Below, in pieces: positions 27,116 through 35,728 of a stretch of 64,000 nucleotides of DNA. The DNA lies in the NCBI RefSeq assembly GCF_001486505.1, contig NZ_LN909066.1, forward strand, positions 1,468,452-1,532,451. The letters are read 5' to 3'. The DNA comes from Paenibacillus rubinfantis (GTDB lineage Bacteria > Bacillota > Bacilli > Paenibacillales > Paenibacillaceae). The stretch's first letter is position 1; every line of letters starts with the position of its first letter. The notes under the pieces were generated by a model that ran no database searches, was not told the DNA's origin, and was given only the letters and a program-made list of their open reading frames with translations. The translations under genes and the position numbers were made by a program.

Positions 27116-27170
27116 GATAAGTTTAATATGAATTAAACTTATCTTATCACTACCGGCACCGGGGTGTCAA
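27116..27170 (-). promoter_or_regulatory. Esterase promoter with operator palindrome
   Basis: Minus-strand TTGACA (27165-27170), 18-nt spacer, TAAGAT (27141-27146). A perfect palindrome, arms GATAAGTTTAAT and ATTAAACTTATC with 4 nt between, runs from inside the -10 box past the expected start site. This geometry is that of a repressor operator; regulator family not identified. Confidence 0.7.
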
Positions 27171-27199
27171 TCAGATCGCTACAGGGAAGCCTTTAAGCC

Positions 27200-27421
27200 T
27201 TACTCGTAAGATTGCCGGAAATATTCATGGGTCGTGACCCGGCCTTCCCACTGCTTCATAAACTGGTGATTGCCCATATGACCTTCGTCGCAGGCCTCGT
27301 CATCTCCGCACAAGCTGCCGCCATCTGCGGCGGTATCATTCGTCACGACTTCTTCCAGGCTGCCCCGAGAGTTGCTGTTCAGCAAATACCTCCGGGTCAG
27401 CTCCGATTCATATTTTCCCAC
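27200..27421 (-). CDS. Small acidic protein, hypothetical
   Basis: 73 residues if started at GTG 27421, which stands 8 nt after GGGAGG. Contains SLEEVVTNDTAADGGSLCGD and ends EGRVTTHEYFRQSYE. Two cysteines, acidic centre, no membrane segment. Unrecognised; the ribosome site and even composition argue it is real. Confidence 0.55.
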   Translation of the reverse strand: MGKYESELTRRYLLNSNSRGSLEEVVTNDTAADGGSLCGDDEACDEGHMGNHQFMKQWEGRVTTHEYFRQSYE

Positions 27422-27608
27422 TGGCTCTGCCTCCCGCAACGTTAGTGTACAGGCCGCTCCCGACATTGAATGCAGCCTTGTCGCCGGCGCCTGCCGATTT
27501 GCTTATGCTGTAGTTTTTGGAGGGAGAGACGCTTTTTATTCCTAGTTCAAGGAATGTTCATAATCCATTAGTTCCGTTCCTCTGCGTAACCAGCCCTGCC
27601 ATGGTCCC

Positions 27609-27638
27609 TTGCGAATCGGACAATCTATGCAGTATACT
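27609..27638 (+). promoter_or_regulatory. Possible promoter of the DUF1129 gene
   Basis: TTGCGA (27609-27614), 18 nt, TATACT (27633-27638), about 30 nt before the start codon. Confidence 0.4.
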
Positions 27639-27668
27639 ACGGAAGAAACTGGGAGGAGAGATACTACC

Positions 27669-28397
27669 ATGTACATCCACGAAATGATCGGCGAAACCAA
27701 ACGGCTGCGGCAGCAAATGACGCCGGAGAATGAAGCGTATTTCGGGGAGATGGTCTTGTACTTCCGTTCCGGCGCAAGCTCGCTTAGTGAAGCCAAAGGG
27801 GAAGAAATCCTGCTGGATCTGGCTCGGCAAATCGTTAAGAACCAAGCCAAGGGGGTCACGGCGGAGGACAGGTTCGGAGCCGATCCGAAGGCCTATTGCG
27901 CGGAGCTGGCGGAGGACGTACAGACGCGGAAGCCCCGCACGCTGAAGGATAAAATCAAATACTATACGATGATCCCCTGGGTAGCCCTAACCTGGGTCTT
28001 CTTTATTTATATGATCACCGGCTTCCTCAGCAAATGGTTTGGCGGGGAGCTGGAATATACGCAAATCAGCAGCTCCTCATTGTTGATGATCGCCGGCCTG
28101 TCGATCGTACTCATCGAGCTGGTCACCCGTTTCTTGGACAACAGCAATAAATCCACGGAGAGCAAGGTCGATTCCGGGCCCCCCCGTGCAGGAGCTCCCA
28201 CCGGTGCCGGTCCCCGCGGCTTCAACCTGCGTGCTTTCGGCACCTATATCGCAGTTGCGGCTGCACTGATCATCGTTGGCACCCTGCTGAACCGGATCAT
28301 GCCGGCCTTCACCGTATCTCCCTGGGACAGCCTGATTCTATTTGCTGTGGGGCTAGCCGGACAAATCTTCTTTTTTGGACGCCGATCGAAGAATTAA
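27669..28397 (+). CDS. DUF1129-family membrane protein
   Basis: 242 residues: a soluble helical N-terminal region (LLDLARQIVKNQAKGVTAED, FGADPKAYCAELAED) followed by four predicted membrane helices in two pairs split by a Gly/Pro linker. This is the DUF1129 plan. ATG at 27669 lies after GGGAGGAGAG; the longer frame begins within the promoter. Function unknown. Confidence 0.75.
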   Translation: MYIHEMIGETKRLRQQMTPENEAYFGEMVLYFRSGASSLSEAKGEEILLDLARQIVKNQAKGVTAEDRFGADPKAYCAELAEDVQTRKPRTLKDKIKYYTMIPWVALTWVFFIYMITGFLSKWFGGELEYTQISSSSLLMIAGLSIVLIELVTRFLDNSNKSTESKVDSGPPRAGAPTGAGPRGFNLRAFGTYIAVAAALIIVGTLLNRIMPAFTVSPWDSLILFAVGLAGQIFFFGRRSKN

Positions 28398-28404
28398 AAC
28401 AAAC

Positions 28405-28460
28405 AAAAAACCGCAGAAGCCGTCTTCCAGTAAGGAAGGTTCGGCCTCTGCGGTTTTTTC
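28405..28460. terminator. Strong bidirectional terminator
   Basis: AAAAAACCGCAGAAGCCG pairs across a 14-nt loop with CGGCCTCTGCGGTTTTTT, with one internal mismatch region. Separates converging DUF1129 and ABC permease genes. Confidence 0.9.
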
Positions 28461-28467
28461 GCGGGAG

Positions 28468-29226
28468 CTAAATTTGCACCCGTTTGCTAAGCAAATAAGA
28501 GATCGCATAAACCATCAGAACCGCGAAGACCACCTCAAACAGGACCGGCCCCAGGGGGAAAATATTCGACGCCTCCGCCGTCCCCGTGCGGATTTCCTCC
28601 GACGTTCCAAATTGAATCGTTCCGAAATTCAACAGCGAGCTCTCTTTGCCTCCAAAGATCAAGCCTTCCAGCCAGGAAATTCCGGTTTGGATCACAAAGA
28701 AAGAGATAATGCCCACCCACGTTCCGGCTTTCCCCTGAATGCTCACGCTCGCTCCAATCGTTATGGACATAAAAATCGTTAGGATCATCAGCGTATACAC
28801 CCAGATGATAGCCAAAATCATAAACAAGATATCCTTCAGGCCCTCCAACTTGATACTCACAAAATCAATGGGAATCCTCGCCAGTGAAAAGTATGCCGCC
28901 GTATGAATCACGACAATCACCGTGATCATCAGCGCCACCAGCCAGCTGAACAGCAGCGAGGACAGGATCGTCCACACCGGATGTAACGGAAGCAACCGGC
29001 GATGGTAAGCCTTGATATTGTAGGCATACGTTTTACACGCCTGAACGATCAGGATGATGGCGGCCGCCAGATAAAGAATGAGGGTTAAGGCGAAAATTGC
29101 CTCTCCGTCCCATTGGCGAAGGTTTCCCGTAATCGACAGCAGCCCTTGCACGATCACCAAGACGGCAGCAAGCCCCAGCACGGTATTAGCGTTTTGTTTG
29201 ATATCGTACTTCAACAGTTTCATCAT
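28468..29226 (-). CDS. ABC-2 type permease
   Basis: 252 residues with six hydrophobic segments; export-type permease without ATPase. Its start overlaps the stop of the ATPase gene upstream by 4 nt. Last gene of the GntR-ATPase-permease set; by arrangement similar to YtrABC-type systems that respond to cell-wall antibiotics. Substrate inferred only by analogy. Confidence 0.8.
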   Translation of the reverse strand: MMKLLKYDIKQNANTVLGLAAVLVIVQGLLSITGNLRQWDGEAIFALTLILYLAAAIILIVQACKTYAYNIKAYHRRLLPLHPVWTILSSLLFSWLVALMITVIVVIHTAAYFSLARIPIDFVSIKLEGLKDILFMILAIIWVYTLMILTIFMSITIGASVSIQGKAGTWVGIISFFVIQTGISWLEGLIFGGKESSLLNFGTIQFGTSEEIRTGTAEASNIFPLGPVLFEVVFAVLMVYAISYLLSKRVQI

Positions 29227-29921
29227 TCCGCGAACACCTCTCTGAACATGTCATCGACGCTTTTGCCATAGCGAATCCGCAAGTTCTCCACTTCCTCCTG
29301 CATGACGACCTCGCCGCCGCGAATGAAGATGACCTCATCAAAAATCCGCTCGATATCCCGAACCAGGTGGGTGGAGATCACCAGGCTGCTCTCCTCATTG
29401 TAAAACTCTACGATGGCGTCCAAAATTTTAGCCCGGGCCACGGGGTCCACCCCGCCGATCGGCTCGTCGAGCAGATACAGCTTGGCGTTTCGCGATAACG
29501 TTAACGTGAGTTGCAGCCGCTCGTTCATGCCCTTCGACAAGGCGTTGATTTTATCCTTTTCATGCAGATTCATAAAGTCCAGCATCATGCCGGCCTTCTG
29601 CTCGTCGAAATCCGGGTAGAAATCCCGATAAAATCCAATCGCGTCCCGCACCTTCATCCATGATTCCGTTAACGGACGATCCGGCATGAAGGAAACCAAC
29701 GACCTTGTTGCCAGGCCCACCGGGATTCCGTCCACCGCTACCTTGCCGCCGGAAGGATGGATGAGGCCGGCTGCGATTTTCATCAGCGTGCTTTTGCCGC
29801 TGCCGTTTGTGCCGAGCAGGCCCACGATCTTCCCTTTGCCGATGCCGAGGGACACGCCGTGCAGCGCTTTTTTGCTGCCATAGGATTTCGATACCCCCTG
29901 CACTTCCAATAACTGTTCCAT
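29223..29921 (-). CDS. ABC transporter ATP-binding protein (YtrB-like)
   Basis: 232 residues: Walker A GTNGSGKST, signature variant LSKGMNERLQL, Walker B KLYLLDEPIGGVDP and switch His in VISTHLVRD. The signature is LSKGM rather than LSGGQ, as in YtrB/BcrA-type exporters. Start ATG 29921 follows GGAGGG; the first in-frame start adds 21 unlikely residues overlapping the GntR gene. Confidence 0.9.
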   Translation of the reverse strand: MEQLLEVQGVSKSYGSKKALHGVSLGIGKGKIVGLLGTNGSGKSTLMKIAAGLIHPSGGKVAVDGIPVGLATRSLVSFMPDRPLTESWMKVRDAIGFYRDFYPDFDEQKAGMMLDFMNLHEKDKINALSKGMNERLQLTLTLSRNAKLYLLDEPIGGVDPVARAKILDAIVEFYNEESSLVISTHLVRDIERIFDEVIFIRGGEVVMQEEVENLRIRYGKSVDDMFREVFAE

Positions 29922-29937
29922 TGATGTGCCCTCCTCT

Positions 29938-30312
29938 CTAAGGTCGATTCTCCGTATTGATGGCGTCCGAAACAAGCGCCGCAATATCCTGATTGCTAAA
30001 GCCCAGCTCCTGCATGCCCCCGATAAAACGGTCTAGCAGCTCGCCGGCCATTTCTTTTTTGATGGTCATAATTTTCGATTCCTCACTTGTCACATATCTT
30101 CCGAGTCCGCGTTTCGTTTCCACGACGGCTTCACGCTCCAATTCCTGAAAAGTCCGCTGTACGGTATTCGGGTTGATTTGCAGCTCGGCCGCGAGTTCGC
30201 GGACCGATGGAATTTTATCGCCAGCCTTCAATCTGCCGGTGACGATTTCCCGTTTTAAGTAGTTCATGATTTGCAGATAAATCGGCAGATTATTATCGAA
30301 TTCGATGCTCAC
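29938..30312 (-). CDS. GntR-family repressor, YtrA subfamily
   Basis: 124 residues: winged helix with the GntR signature KIPSVRELAAELQINPNTVQ and a short C-terminal dimer helix (LLDRFIGGMQELGFSNQDI), as in YtrA regulators that sit next to ABC exporters and repress them. It lies between two ATPase/permease pairs and probably controls both. Confidence 0.9.
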   Translation of the reverse strand: MSIEFDNNLPIYLQIMNYLKREIVTGRLKAGDKIPSVRELAAELQINPNTVQRTFQELEREAVVETKRGLGRYVTSEESKIMTIKKEMAGELLDRFIGGMQELGFSNQDIAALVSDAINTENRP

Positions 30313-30362
30313 AATCCTTGGCTCCTTTCCGCCGTATGTCGCTGTTTGGCGATGGCAACAGG

Positions 30363-31121
30363 TTAAGCGACATCCCGTTTTTTAAACGTAACAAAGCTGA
30401 CTGCGAGAAACAAGACTAAATAGGCGGCGATGACCACGGCGGAGAAGGACATCGACATGCCCGGCATCGGCGGCTGGCCATTCACATATACCGACAGATC
30501 GGCGTTAGCGAAGATGAGGTATTTCGTGAATTCATAGCGCGAGAGCAAGGCGACCACCAATTCCTCCAGCACCACGAGGAACATGCCAATGCCGATCGTT
30601 GCTCCCGACGAACGCGTTAGGATGCTCGCAAGGAAAGCAATCGTAACGTAGACCACCGTATAAATGAGTTGGTACAAGGTGTGGCTGAAGACATCGCTCC
30701 AGCTGGTTTCCGATAAGCCGCCGAAGCCAAAGACCAACCCTCCGCCCAGCAAAGCAACCGCAAGCGTAAAGACGAAGCTCGACAGAGTGAACAGCAGCAC
30801 GGCTACGTATTTGGAAGCCAAAATTTGGCTGCGGCTTTTCGACCGAATCAGCAGCAGTTTGATCGTCCCGAGACTATGCTCCTTCGCCACAATTCCCGCC
30901 GTACAGATAATGATAAGCAAGGTGATCATTTGGCCCAAGCCGTTCCGGGAGATCGCCATCATGGCGAACTCCAGGTACGCCGGCGACTGCTCCGAATAGT
31001 TGAACATCATATAAAGCATCCCGGCGATAAACGCGGTAATCAACGCAAAGGGGACGATAAAGCTGCGTTTCTTGGACATCTTCAGCCATTCGTTGACGAC
31101 AAGCTTGGTAAAACTACGCAA
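30363..31121 (-). CDS. ABC-2 type permease (first exporter)
   Basis: 252 residues, six membrane segments, N-terminus LVVNEWLKMSKKRSFIVPFA typical of BcrB/YtrC-like permeases. Overlaps the upstream ATPase gene by 8 nt, so the two form one transporter. Confidence 0.82.
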   Translation of the reverse strand: MRSFTKLVVNEWLKMSKKRSFIVPFALITAFIAGMLYMMFNYSEQSPAYLEFAMMAISRNGLGQMITLLIIICTAGIVAKEHSLGTIKLLLIRSKSRSQILASKYVAVLLFTLSSFVFTLAVALLGGGLVFGFGGLSETSWSDVFSHTLYQLIYTVVYVTIAFLASILTRSSGATIGIGMFLVVLEELVVALLSRYEFTKYLIFANADLSVYVNGQPPMPGMSMSFSAVVIAAYLVLFLAVSFVTFKKRDVA

Positions 31122-32184
31122 TTTGGTTTCCTCCCGTCCATTTCAAGAATTCGTCTTCCAGCGACGCTTTGACTTCCTCGATCCGGTAAATGGCGATGCC
31201 CTCGCCGCCCAGCGCGCCAACCACGCGTGGGATGTAGCTGTCGCGCACTGAGATCGTCACTTCTCCCCGTTCTGCGGACAACCCCAGCAGGCGAATCTCC
31301 TCCATCCGAACGAGTCTGGCTTTCGCCGCTTCCGCATCGCCGACCCGGAACGTCACGTTTACCCGCTCCTCCGCCTTCTCTGCCCCTTCACCCAAGGTGC
31401 GTTCGGTCACGAACTTCCCTTCCTGAATGACAACTACGCGGCTGCACATCAACTCCATCTCGGCCAGCAGGTGGCTGGACACGAGGACAGCGATTCCCTC
31501 TTCGGAGGCGATGCGTTTCAGGTAATCGCGCATTTCCCGGATCCCTGCAGGATCCAGCCCGTTTGTCGGCTCATCGAGAATGAGGATCGACGGCCGATGC
31601 AATAAAGCCTGCGCGATCCCCAGGCGCTGACGCATGCCCAGCGAATAAGCTTTAACACGTTTGTTCATCGCCTTTTCCAAGCCAACCAGCCGAGTGACCT
31701 CCTGAATCCGCTCTTCTGTGATCCCCTCGCTCATTCGCGCATATTGCTTCAAGTTATCGTAGCCCGTCATATACGGATAAAACTCCGGGTTCTCGATAAT
31801 CGCACCCACATGAGCAATCGCTTGGGTGAAATGCTTTCGGATGCTGATCCCTTTTACCTGGACATCGCCCTCCGTCATGCCGATCAGACCTACGATCATC
31901 CGGATCGTTGTCGTTTTCCCGGCCCCGTTGGGTCCCAGCAGACCCACGATTTCCCCCCGTCGAATATCAAAAGTCAACTTATCGACAAGCCGCTTGTTTC
32001 CTATGCTCTTCGTCACCTGCTGTACCGACAATACGATCGGTTCCCGTCCCGGCAGGTTCGCCTTAGCCGCTCCCTGTTGCACAGATTGATGTTGCACATC
32101 CACTTGATGCTTCTCAGCCAGTTGGTGTTTCACGTTCGCTTGATGCTTCTCATCCACTTGATTCCGCACGTTCACTTCATTCAC
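31114..32184 (-). CDS. ABC transporter ATP-binding protein with repetitive N-terminal tail (BcrA-like)
   Basis: Up to 356 residues. After an unusual tail of about 45 residues built on VDEKHQANVKHQLAEKHQ-like repeats comes a complete ATPase: Walker A GPNGAGKTT, YSLGMRQRLGIAQALL signature, Walker B ILILDEPTNGLDP, H-loop SSHLLAEM, and a C-terminal extension common in antibiotic-resistance exporters. The start is one of three in-frame GTG codons (32184, 32175, 32169); GGGAG best fits the second. First gene of a five-gene run to 28468. Confidence 0.88.
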   Translation of the reverse strand: MNEVNVRNQVDEKHQANVKHQLAEKHQVDVQHQSVQQGAAKANLPGREPIVLSVQQVTKSIGNKRLVDKLTFDIRRGEIVGLLGPNGAGKTTTIRMIVGLIGMTEGDVQVKGISIRKHFTQAIAHVGAIIENPEFYPYMTGYDNLKQYARMSEGITEERIQEVTRLVGLEKAMNKRVKAYSLGMRQRLGIAQALLHRPSILILDEPTNGLDPAGIREMRDYLKRIASEEGIAVLVSSHLLAEMELMCSRVVVIQEGKFVTERTLGEGAEKAEERVNVTFRVGDAEAAKARLVRMEEIRLLGLSAERGEVTISVRDSYIPRVVGALGGEGIAIYRIEEVKASLEDEFLKWTGGNQIA

Positions 32185-32315
32185 TCCCTCAATGTATCAG
32201 TGTCATAGTTAAATAGTACACTAGTGAGTTGGTATTGTAAAGCCTGATTTTCATCCCGCCCCATTCCTTCGGTCCCGTCCCGCCCATCGGGGAACGGATG
32301 CTAGCATCCGCTTCC

Positions 32316-32500
32316 CTAACGGACCGTAGAACCGTTATTTGCGATTTCCCGCGTTATTTCCCAAGCTAACGGACCTAAATGACCTTATTGGGGCAAAACG
32401 GACACTCCGACCGCTATTTGCAGCCAAATAACGTCTCTCAGGTCCGTTAGAAAGCGAAGCGGACTCGCTTCCCGCAAATAACGTCTCTCAGGTCCGTTAC
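32316..32500. repeat. Modular 27-bp repeat locus B (three forward, two inverted units)
   Basis: Forward units start at 32316, 32366 and 32395; inverted units cover 32424-32450 and 32474-32500. Consensus from the forward side: CTAACGGACC, 8 variable bases often ending GAC, then sTTATTTGG. Forward units 1-2 and the inverted pair are each exactly 50 bp apart. Spacer between units 1 and 2 contains ATTTCCCG...ATTTCCC, shared with locus C. Confidence 0.8.
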
Positions 32501-32525
32501 ACACGTGTGAGCGGGAGGCCAGCAC

Positions 32526-32562
32526 AAAAAAAGCCCTCCCCGACCGCAGTCGAAGAGAGCTT
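32526..32562 (-). terminator. Terminator of ilvA
   Basis: GCTCTCTTCGAC pairs with GTCGGGGAGGGC, followed by TTTTTTT on the minus strand. Confidence 0.75.
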
Positions 32563-32589
32563 CCCTCATCCTGTTTTTCGCTATAAACC

Positions 32590-33852
32590 TCAAATCAGCA
32601 AATTAAACAAATTCAGATCCCGATTGAGCTCGGTAAACGCGATGCCTTTAGCGGTCATCCGTCCAACCAGCGCTTCATAATCGGCTTTATCGCTTAGCTC
32701 GATGCCAACCAAAGCCGGGCCATTCTCCTTATTGTGCTTTTTCGTGTACTCGAACCGCGCGATGTCGTCGTTGGGCCCCAGGACTTCTTCCAGGAACTCG
32801 CGGAGCGCGCCGGCGCGTTGTGGGAAGTTGATCAGGAAGTAGTGCTTCAACCCTTCGTAGATCAGCGACCGCTCCTTCATTTCCTGCATCCGGTCGATAT
32901 CGTTGTTCCCCCCGCTGATGACACAAACCACCGTTTTCCCGCGGATTTGGTCCCGGTACATATCGAGCGCCGAGACAGGCAGCGCCCCTGCCGGTTCTAC
33001 GACAATGGCGCTGTCGTTATAGAGCTCCAAAATGGTCGTGCACGCTTTGCCTTCCGGAACCTTGACGATGTCGTCCAGGAGGCTTGCGCATATCTCGTAA
33101 TTTAAGTCGCCTACCCGCTTTACCGCGGCCCCGTCAACGAATTTATCGATCGACTCCAATGTGACGACCTGCTTCCGCTTTAAGGCTTCTGTCATGGATG
33201 CCGCCCCGGACGGCTCCACACCGATGATCTTCGTCTCCGGGCTCACCGTTTTCAGGTACGTCCCAATGCCCGAAACCAACCCGCCGCCGCCGATGGTCAC
33301 AAAGACGTAATCCGCCGGTGCGGTTAGGCTTTCCATAATCTCCATGCCTATCGTCCCGTTACCGGCCACAATTTTCGGATCGTCAAACGGATGAATGAAC
33401 GTACTGCCGCCTTCCCGGCAAGCCTTCATCGCTTCCGCGTAGGCATCATCGTAAGTGTCGCCGATCAGAACGACCTCTACGTGCGCGCCGCCAAATCTTT
33501 TGACCTGCTTCACCTTCTGGTTCGGCGTTGTGCTAGGCATATAGATCTTCCCTTGAATCCCTAAGGCATTACAGGAAAAAGCCACACCCTGCGCATGGTT
33601 CCCGGCGCTTGCGCACACAATCCCCCGCTCCAGATCCTCCGGCTGCAGACTGCGGATCATGTTATACGCCCCGCGGAGCTTGAAGGAGCGTACGACCTGT
33701 AGATCCTCTCTTTTAAGATAGACGTTGCATTCGTATTTGGCCGATAACGTCGCATCGAGCTGCAACGGCGTTCGAATGACCACTTCCTTCAGTACATGAT
33801 GCGCCTTTACGATGTCTTCCATGCCTACCGTTTGTCGTTCCGCCTGATTCAT
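32590..33852 (-). CDS. ilvA: Threonine dehydratase (isoleucine pathway)
   Basis: 420-residue PLP enzyme making 2-oxobutanoate from threonine, the first committed step to isoleucine. Schiff-base lysine in VRSFKLRGA (Lys58), SAGNHAQGVA, glycine loop GGGGLVSGIG and a single C-terminal ACT-like regulatory domain from about 335 (YFLINFPQRAGALREFLEEV). The short, single-ACT form is the one usual in Bacillales. Monocistronic here; no T-box leader was seen upstream. Confidence 0.95.
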   Translation of the reverse strand: MNQAERQTVGMEDIVKAHHVLKEVVIRTPLQLDATLSAKYECNVYLKREDLQVVRSFKLRGAYNMIRSLQPEDLERGIVCASAGNHAQGVAFSCNALGIQGKIYMPSTTPNQKVKQVKRFGGAHVEVVLIGDTYDDAYAEAMKACREGGSTFIHPFDDPKIVAGNGTIGMEIMESLTAPADYVFVTIGGGGLVSGIGTYLKTVSPETKIIGVEPSGAASMTEALKRKQVVTLESIDKFVDGAAVKRVGDLNYEICASLLDDIVKVPEGKACTTILELYNDSAIVVEPAGALPVSALDMYRDQIRGKTVVCVISGGNNDIDRMQEMKERSLIYEGLKHYFLINFPQRAGALREFLEEVLGPNDDIARFEYTKKHNKENGPALVGIELSDKADYEALVGRMTAKGIAFTELNRDLNLFNLLI

Positions 33853-33942
33853 CTATTTCTCCTCGCTTTACTAGTTCTCTCATTCTAATAAAGTTACACC
33901 TGAAACCGCCTCCGGTTCAAGTTTTTTCGTATGTCAGCAGGC

Positions 33943-33989
33943 AAACGCCCCTCCATGCAGGCAATTGCTCCCGGCTCGGAAGGGCGTTC
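33943..33989. terminator. Hairpin after the small gene at 34002
   Basis: AACGCCCTTCC/GGAGGGGCGTT arms around a 23-nt loop; T tract is weak. Confidence 0.4.
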
Positions 33990-34001
33990 TAACACCTTAA
34001 G

Positions 34002-34223
34002 CTACTTTTTCTTCGGGATTAAACGGTCGTCGGTATGACCTTTAGAGTTGGTCTCTTGGGACAGCTCGCTCAGTTCCCATTCCATCGTGCCGTATACCGG
34101 ATCGGAAGGGAACTCCTCGCCTTTTTGCAAATATTCCTCACGTCCCAGCTCATCCCGATAAACGCCGTCGACTTCCACTTCTTCCCGTGAGACCGGTAGC
34201 ATTTCCTTCATTTTGTCGCTCAT
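34002..34223 (-). CDS. Small conserved-looking protein
   Basis: 73 residues, acidic and hydrophilic, with VDGVYRDELGREEYLQKGEE, FPSDPVYGTMEWELSEL and a basic end IPKKK. Start ATG 34223 follows GGGAGG. The VY...L..GE.FP pattern recalls YjzC-type small proteins, but only loosely. Function unknown. Confidence 0.6.
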   Translation of the reverse strand: MSDKMKEMLPVSREEVEVDGVYRDELGREEYLQKGEEFPSDPVYGTMEWELSELSQETNSKGHTDDRLIPKKK

Positions 34224-34336
34224 GATGATGCCGCCTCCCGATAGAGAATTGCGGGGAACTTGAAAATAAATCCCCATTCTCCCTTAACATGCGCGAATCG
34301 GTAGCGGATTATCCTTGGCAGGCGACACGCCCACTC

Positions 34337-35608
34337 TTAAATCAGCGCTTTCGCCGCGATATCCGTCCGTTGATGCTTGCCTTCAAACGCGATGCATTCC
34401 GCCGCCTCATAAGCTTTGTCCCGAGCTTCGGCAATCGATTGGCCGAGGCCAACAACGCCAAGCACTCGGCCGCCATTCGTCACGAGCTCTCCTGCTTCGT
34501 TTTTGGCCGTGCCGGCGTGAAACACCAACGCACCCGCAGCCCGGGCCTCCTTTAGACCACCGATCGGCAAGCCTTTTGGATAGGAAGCTGGATAGCCGCC
34601 GGAAGCCAATACGACGCAAACCGCCGCCTCCTCGCTCCACTCGATCTCCGCTTGATCCAACGTGCCGTTTACCGCAGCGAGGAAAATGTCGAGCAGATCG
34701 CTTTTTAGCCGAGGCAGGACGACCTGGGTTTCCGGATCGCCAAAACGCGCGTTAAATTCGATCGTCTTCGGCTTCCCGTCCGGTGTGATCATCAACCCGG
34801 CGAACAACACGCCGCGGAACGGCCGACCTTCGGCGACCATCGCCTTGGCGGTAGGTTTGATGATCGTTTCGATCGCCTCTTCGATCATCGAATCTGCGAT
34901 ATGCGGCAACGGGGAGTACGTGCCCATCCCCCCGGTGTTTGGACCTTGGTCGCCGTCATACACCTGCTTGTGGTCTTGCGCCGCGGCCATCGGGCGGACC
35001 GTCTCCCCGTCGACAAACGACAGAATCGACATCTCCTGCCCCTCAAGGAACTCCTCGATTACAACCTGGCTGCCGGACTCGCCGAACACCTTGTCCACCA
35101 TAATGCTCTTCAATGCCGCTTCCGCCTCTTCACGGGTGAAGGCAACCGTTACGCCTTTGCCCGCTGCAAGGCCGTCCGCCTTAATAACAATTGGCACTGG
35201 ACGGCTCCGTAAATATTGCAGCGCCTGTTCGTAGTTGTCGAATTTCTCGTAGGCGGCGGTGGGGATATTATATTTTTTCAACAGATCCTTCATAAAAGTT
35301 TTGCTGCCTTCGATATGTGCGGCATTTTTGCGCGGACCAAAGACCGGAATGTGCTTGGCCTCAAATACATCCACAATGCCGTCCGCTAGCGGATCATCCG
35401 GACCCACAACCACCAAGCCCACTTGCTTCTCCTCCGCAAAAGCCGCCAGCTTATCGAATTCATTCACCTGAATCGGCACCAGCTCGGCTACTTCTCCGAT
35501 GCCCGCGTTCCCCGGCGCGCAATAAATCGTCCCGGCCTTCGGGCTTTTCGCCAGACTCCAGCAAATCGCATGCTCGCGCCCTCCGGCGCCAATCACCAAA
35601 ATATCCAT
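34337..35608 (-). CDS. purD: Phosphoribosylamine-glycine ligase
   Basis: 423 residues; ATP-grasp ligase joining glycine to phosphoribosylamine (step 2 of purine synthesis). N-terminal MDILVIGAGGREHA, ATP-grasp core VIKADGLAAGKGV, and PNTGGMGTYSP. Last gene of the operon. Start ATG 35608 after GGAGGAG; the longer frame runs into the intergenic terminator region. A terminator hairpin stands between purH and purD, so its expression may be partly uncoupled. Confidence 0.97.
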   Translation of the reverse strand: MDILVIGAGGREHAICWSLAKSPKAGTIYCAPGNAGIGEVAELVPIQVNEFDKLAAFAEEKQVGLVVVGPDDPLADGIVDVFEAKHIPVFGPRKNAAHIEGSKTFMKDLLKKYNIPTAAYEKFDNYEQALQYLRSRPVPIVIKADGLAAGKGVTVAFTREEAEAALKSIMVDKVFGESGSQVVIEEFLEGQEMSILSFVDGETVRPMAAAQDHKQVYDGDQGPNTGGMGTYSPLPHIADSMIEEAIETIIKPTAKAMVAEGRPFRGVLFAGLMITPDGKPKTIEFNARFGDPETQVVLPRLKSDLLDIFLAAVNGTLDQAEIEWSEEAAVCVVLASGGYPASYPKGLPIGGLKEARAAGALVFHAGTAKNEAGELVTNGGRVLGVVGLGQSIAEARDKAYEAAECIAFEGKHQRTDIAAKALI

Positions 35609-35682
35609 CGTCTCCTCCTTCGTTTTAGGGACCTCAAATGTAGGGATGCCATCCAAAGGTGCTGTTCTATCCTCGGAATATC

Positions 35683-35719
35683 CAAAAAACGGCAGGCCGC
35701 CGCAGCGGTCCTGCCGTTT
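35683..35719 (-). terminator. Terminator-like hairpin between purH and purD
   Basis: AAACGGCAGG/CCTGCCGTTT 10-bp stem, with an inner CCGC/GCGG, then TTTTTTGG on the minus strand, just past the purH stop. Confidence 0.8.
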
Positions 35720-35728
35720 GGCTCTAAC

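Noticed and set aside
32316..32500. CRISPR array (regular 27-bp units, 23-bp spacers)
   Set aside because: Units are not identical, half are inverted, spacers are partly conserved, and no cas genes are present.
33853..33942. T-box leader upstream of ilvA
   Set aside because: No AGGGTGGNACCRCG core or anticodon-bearing stem is visible in the short gap.
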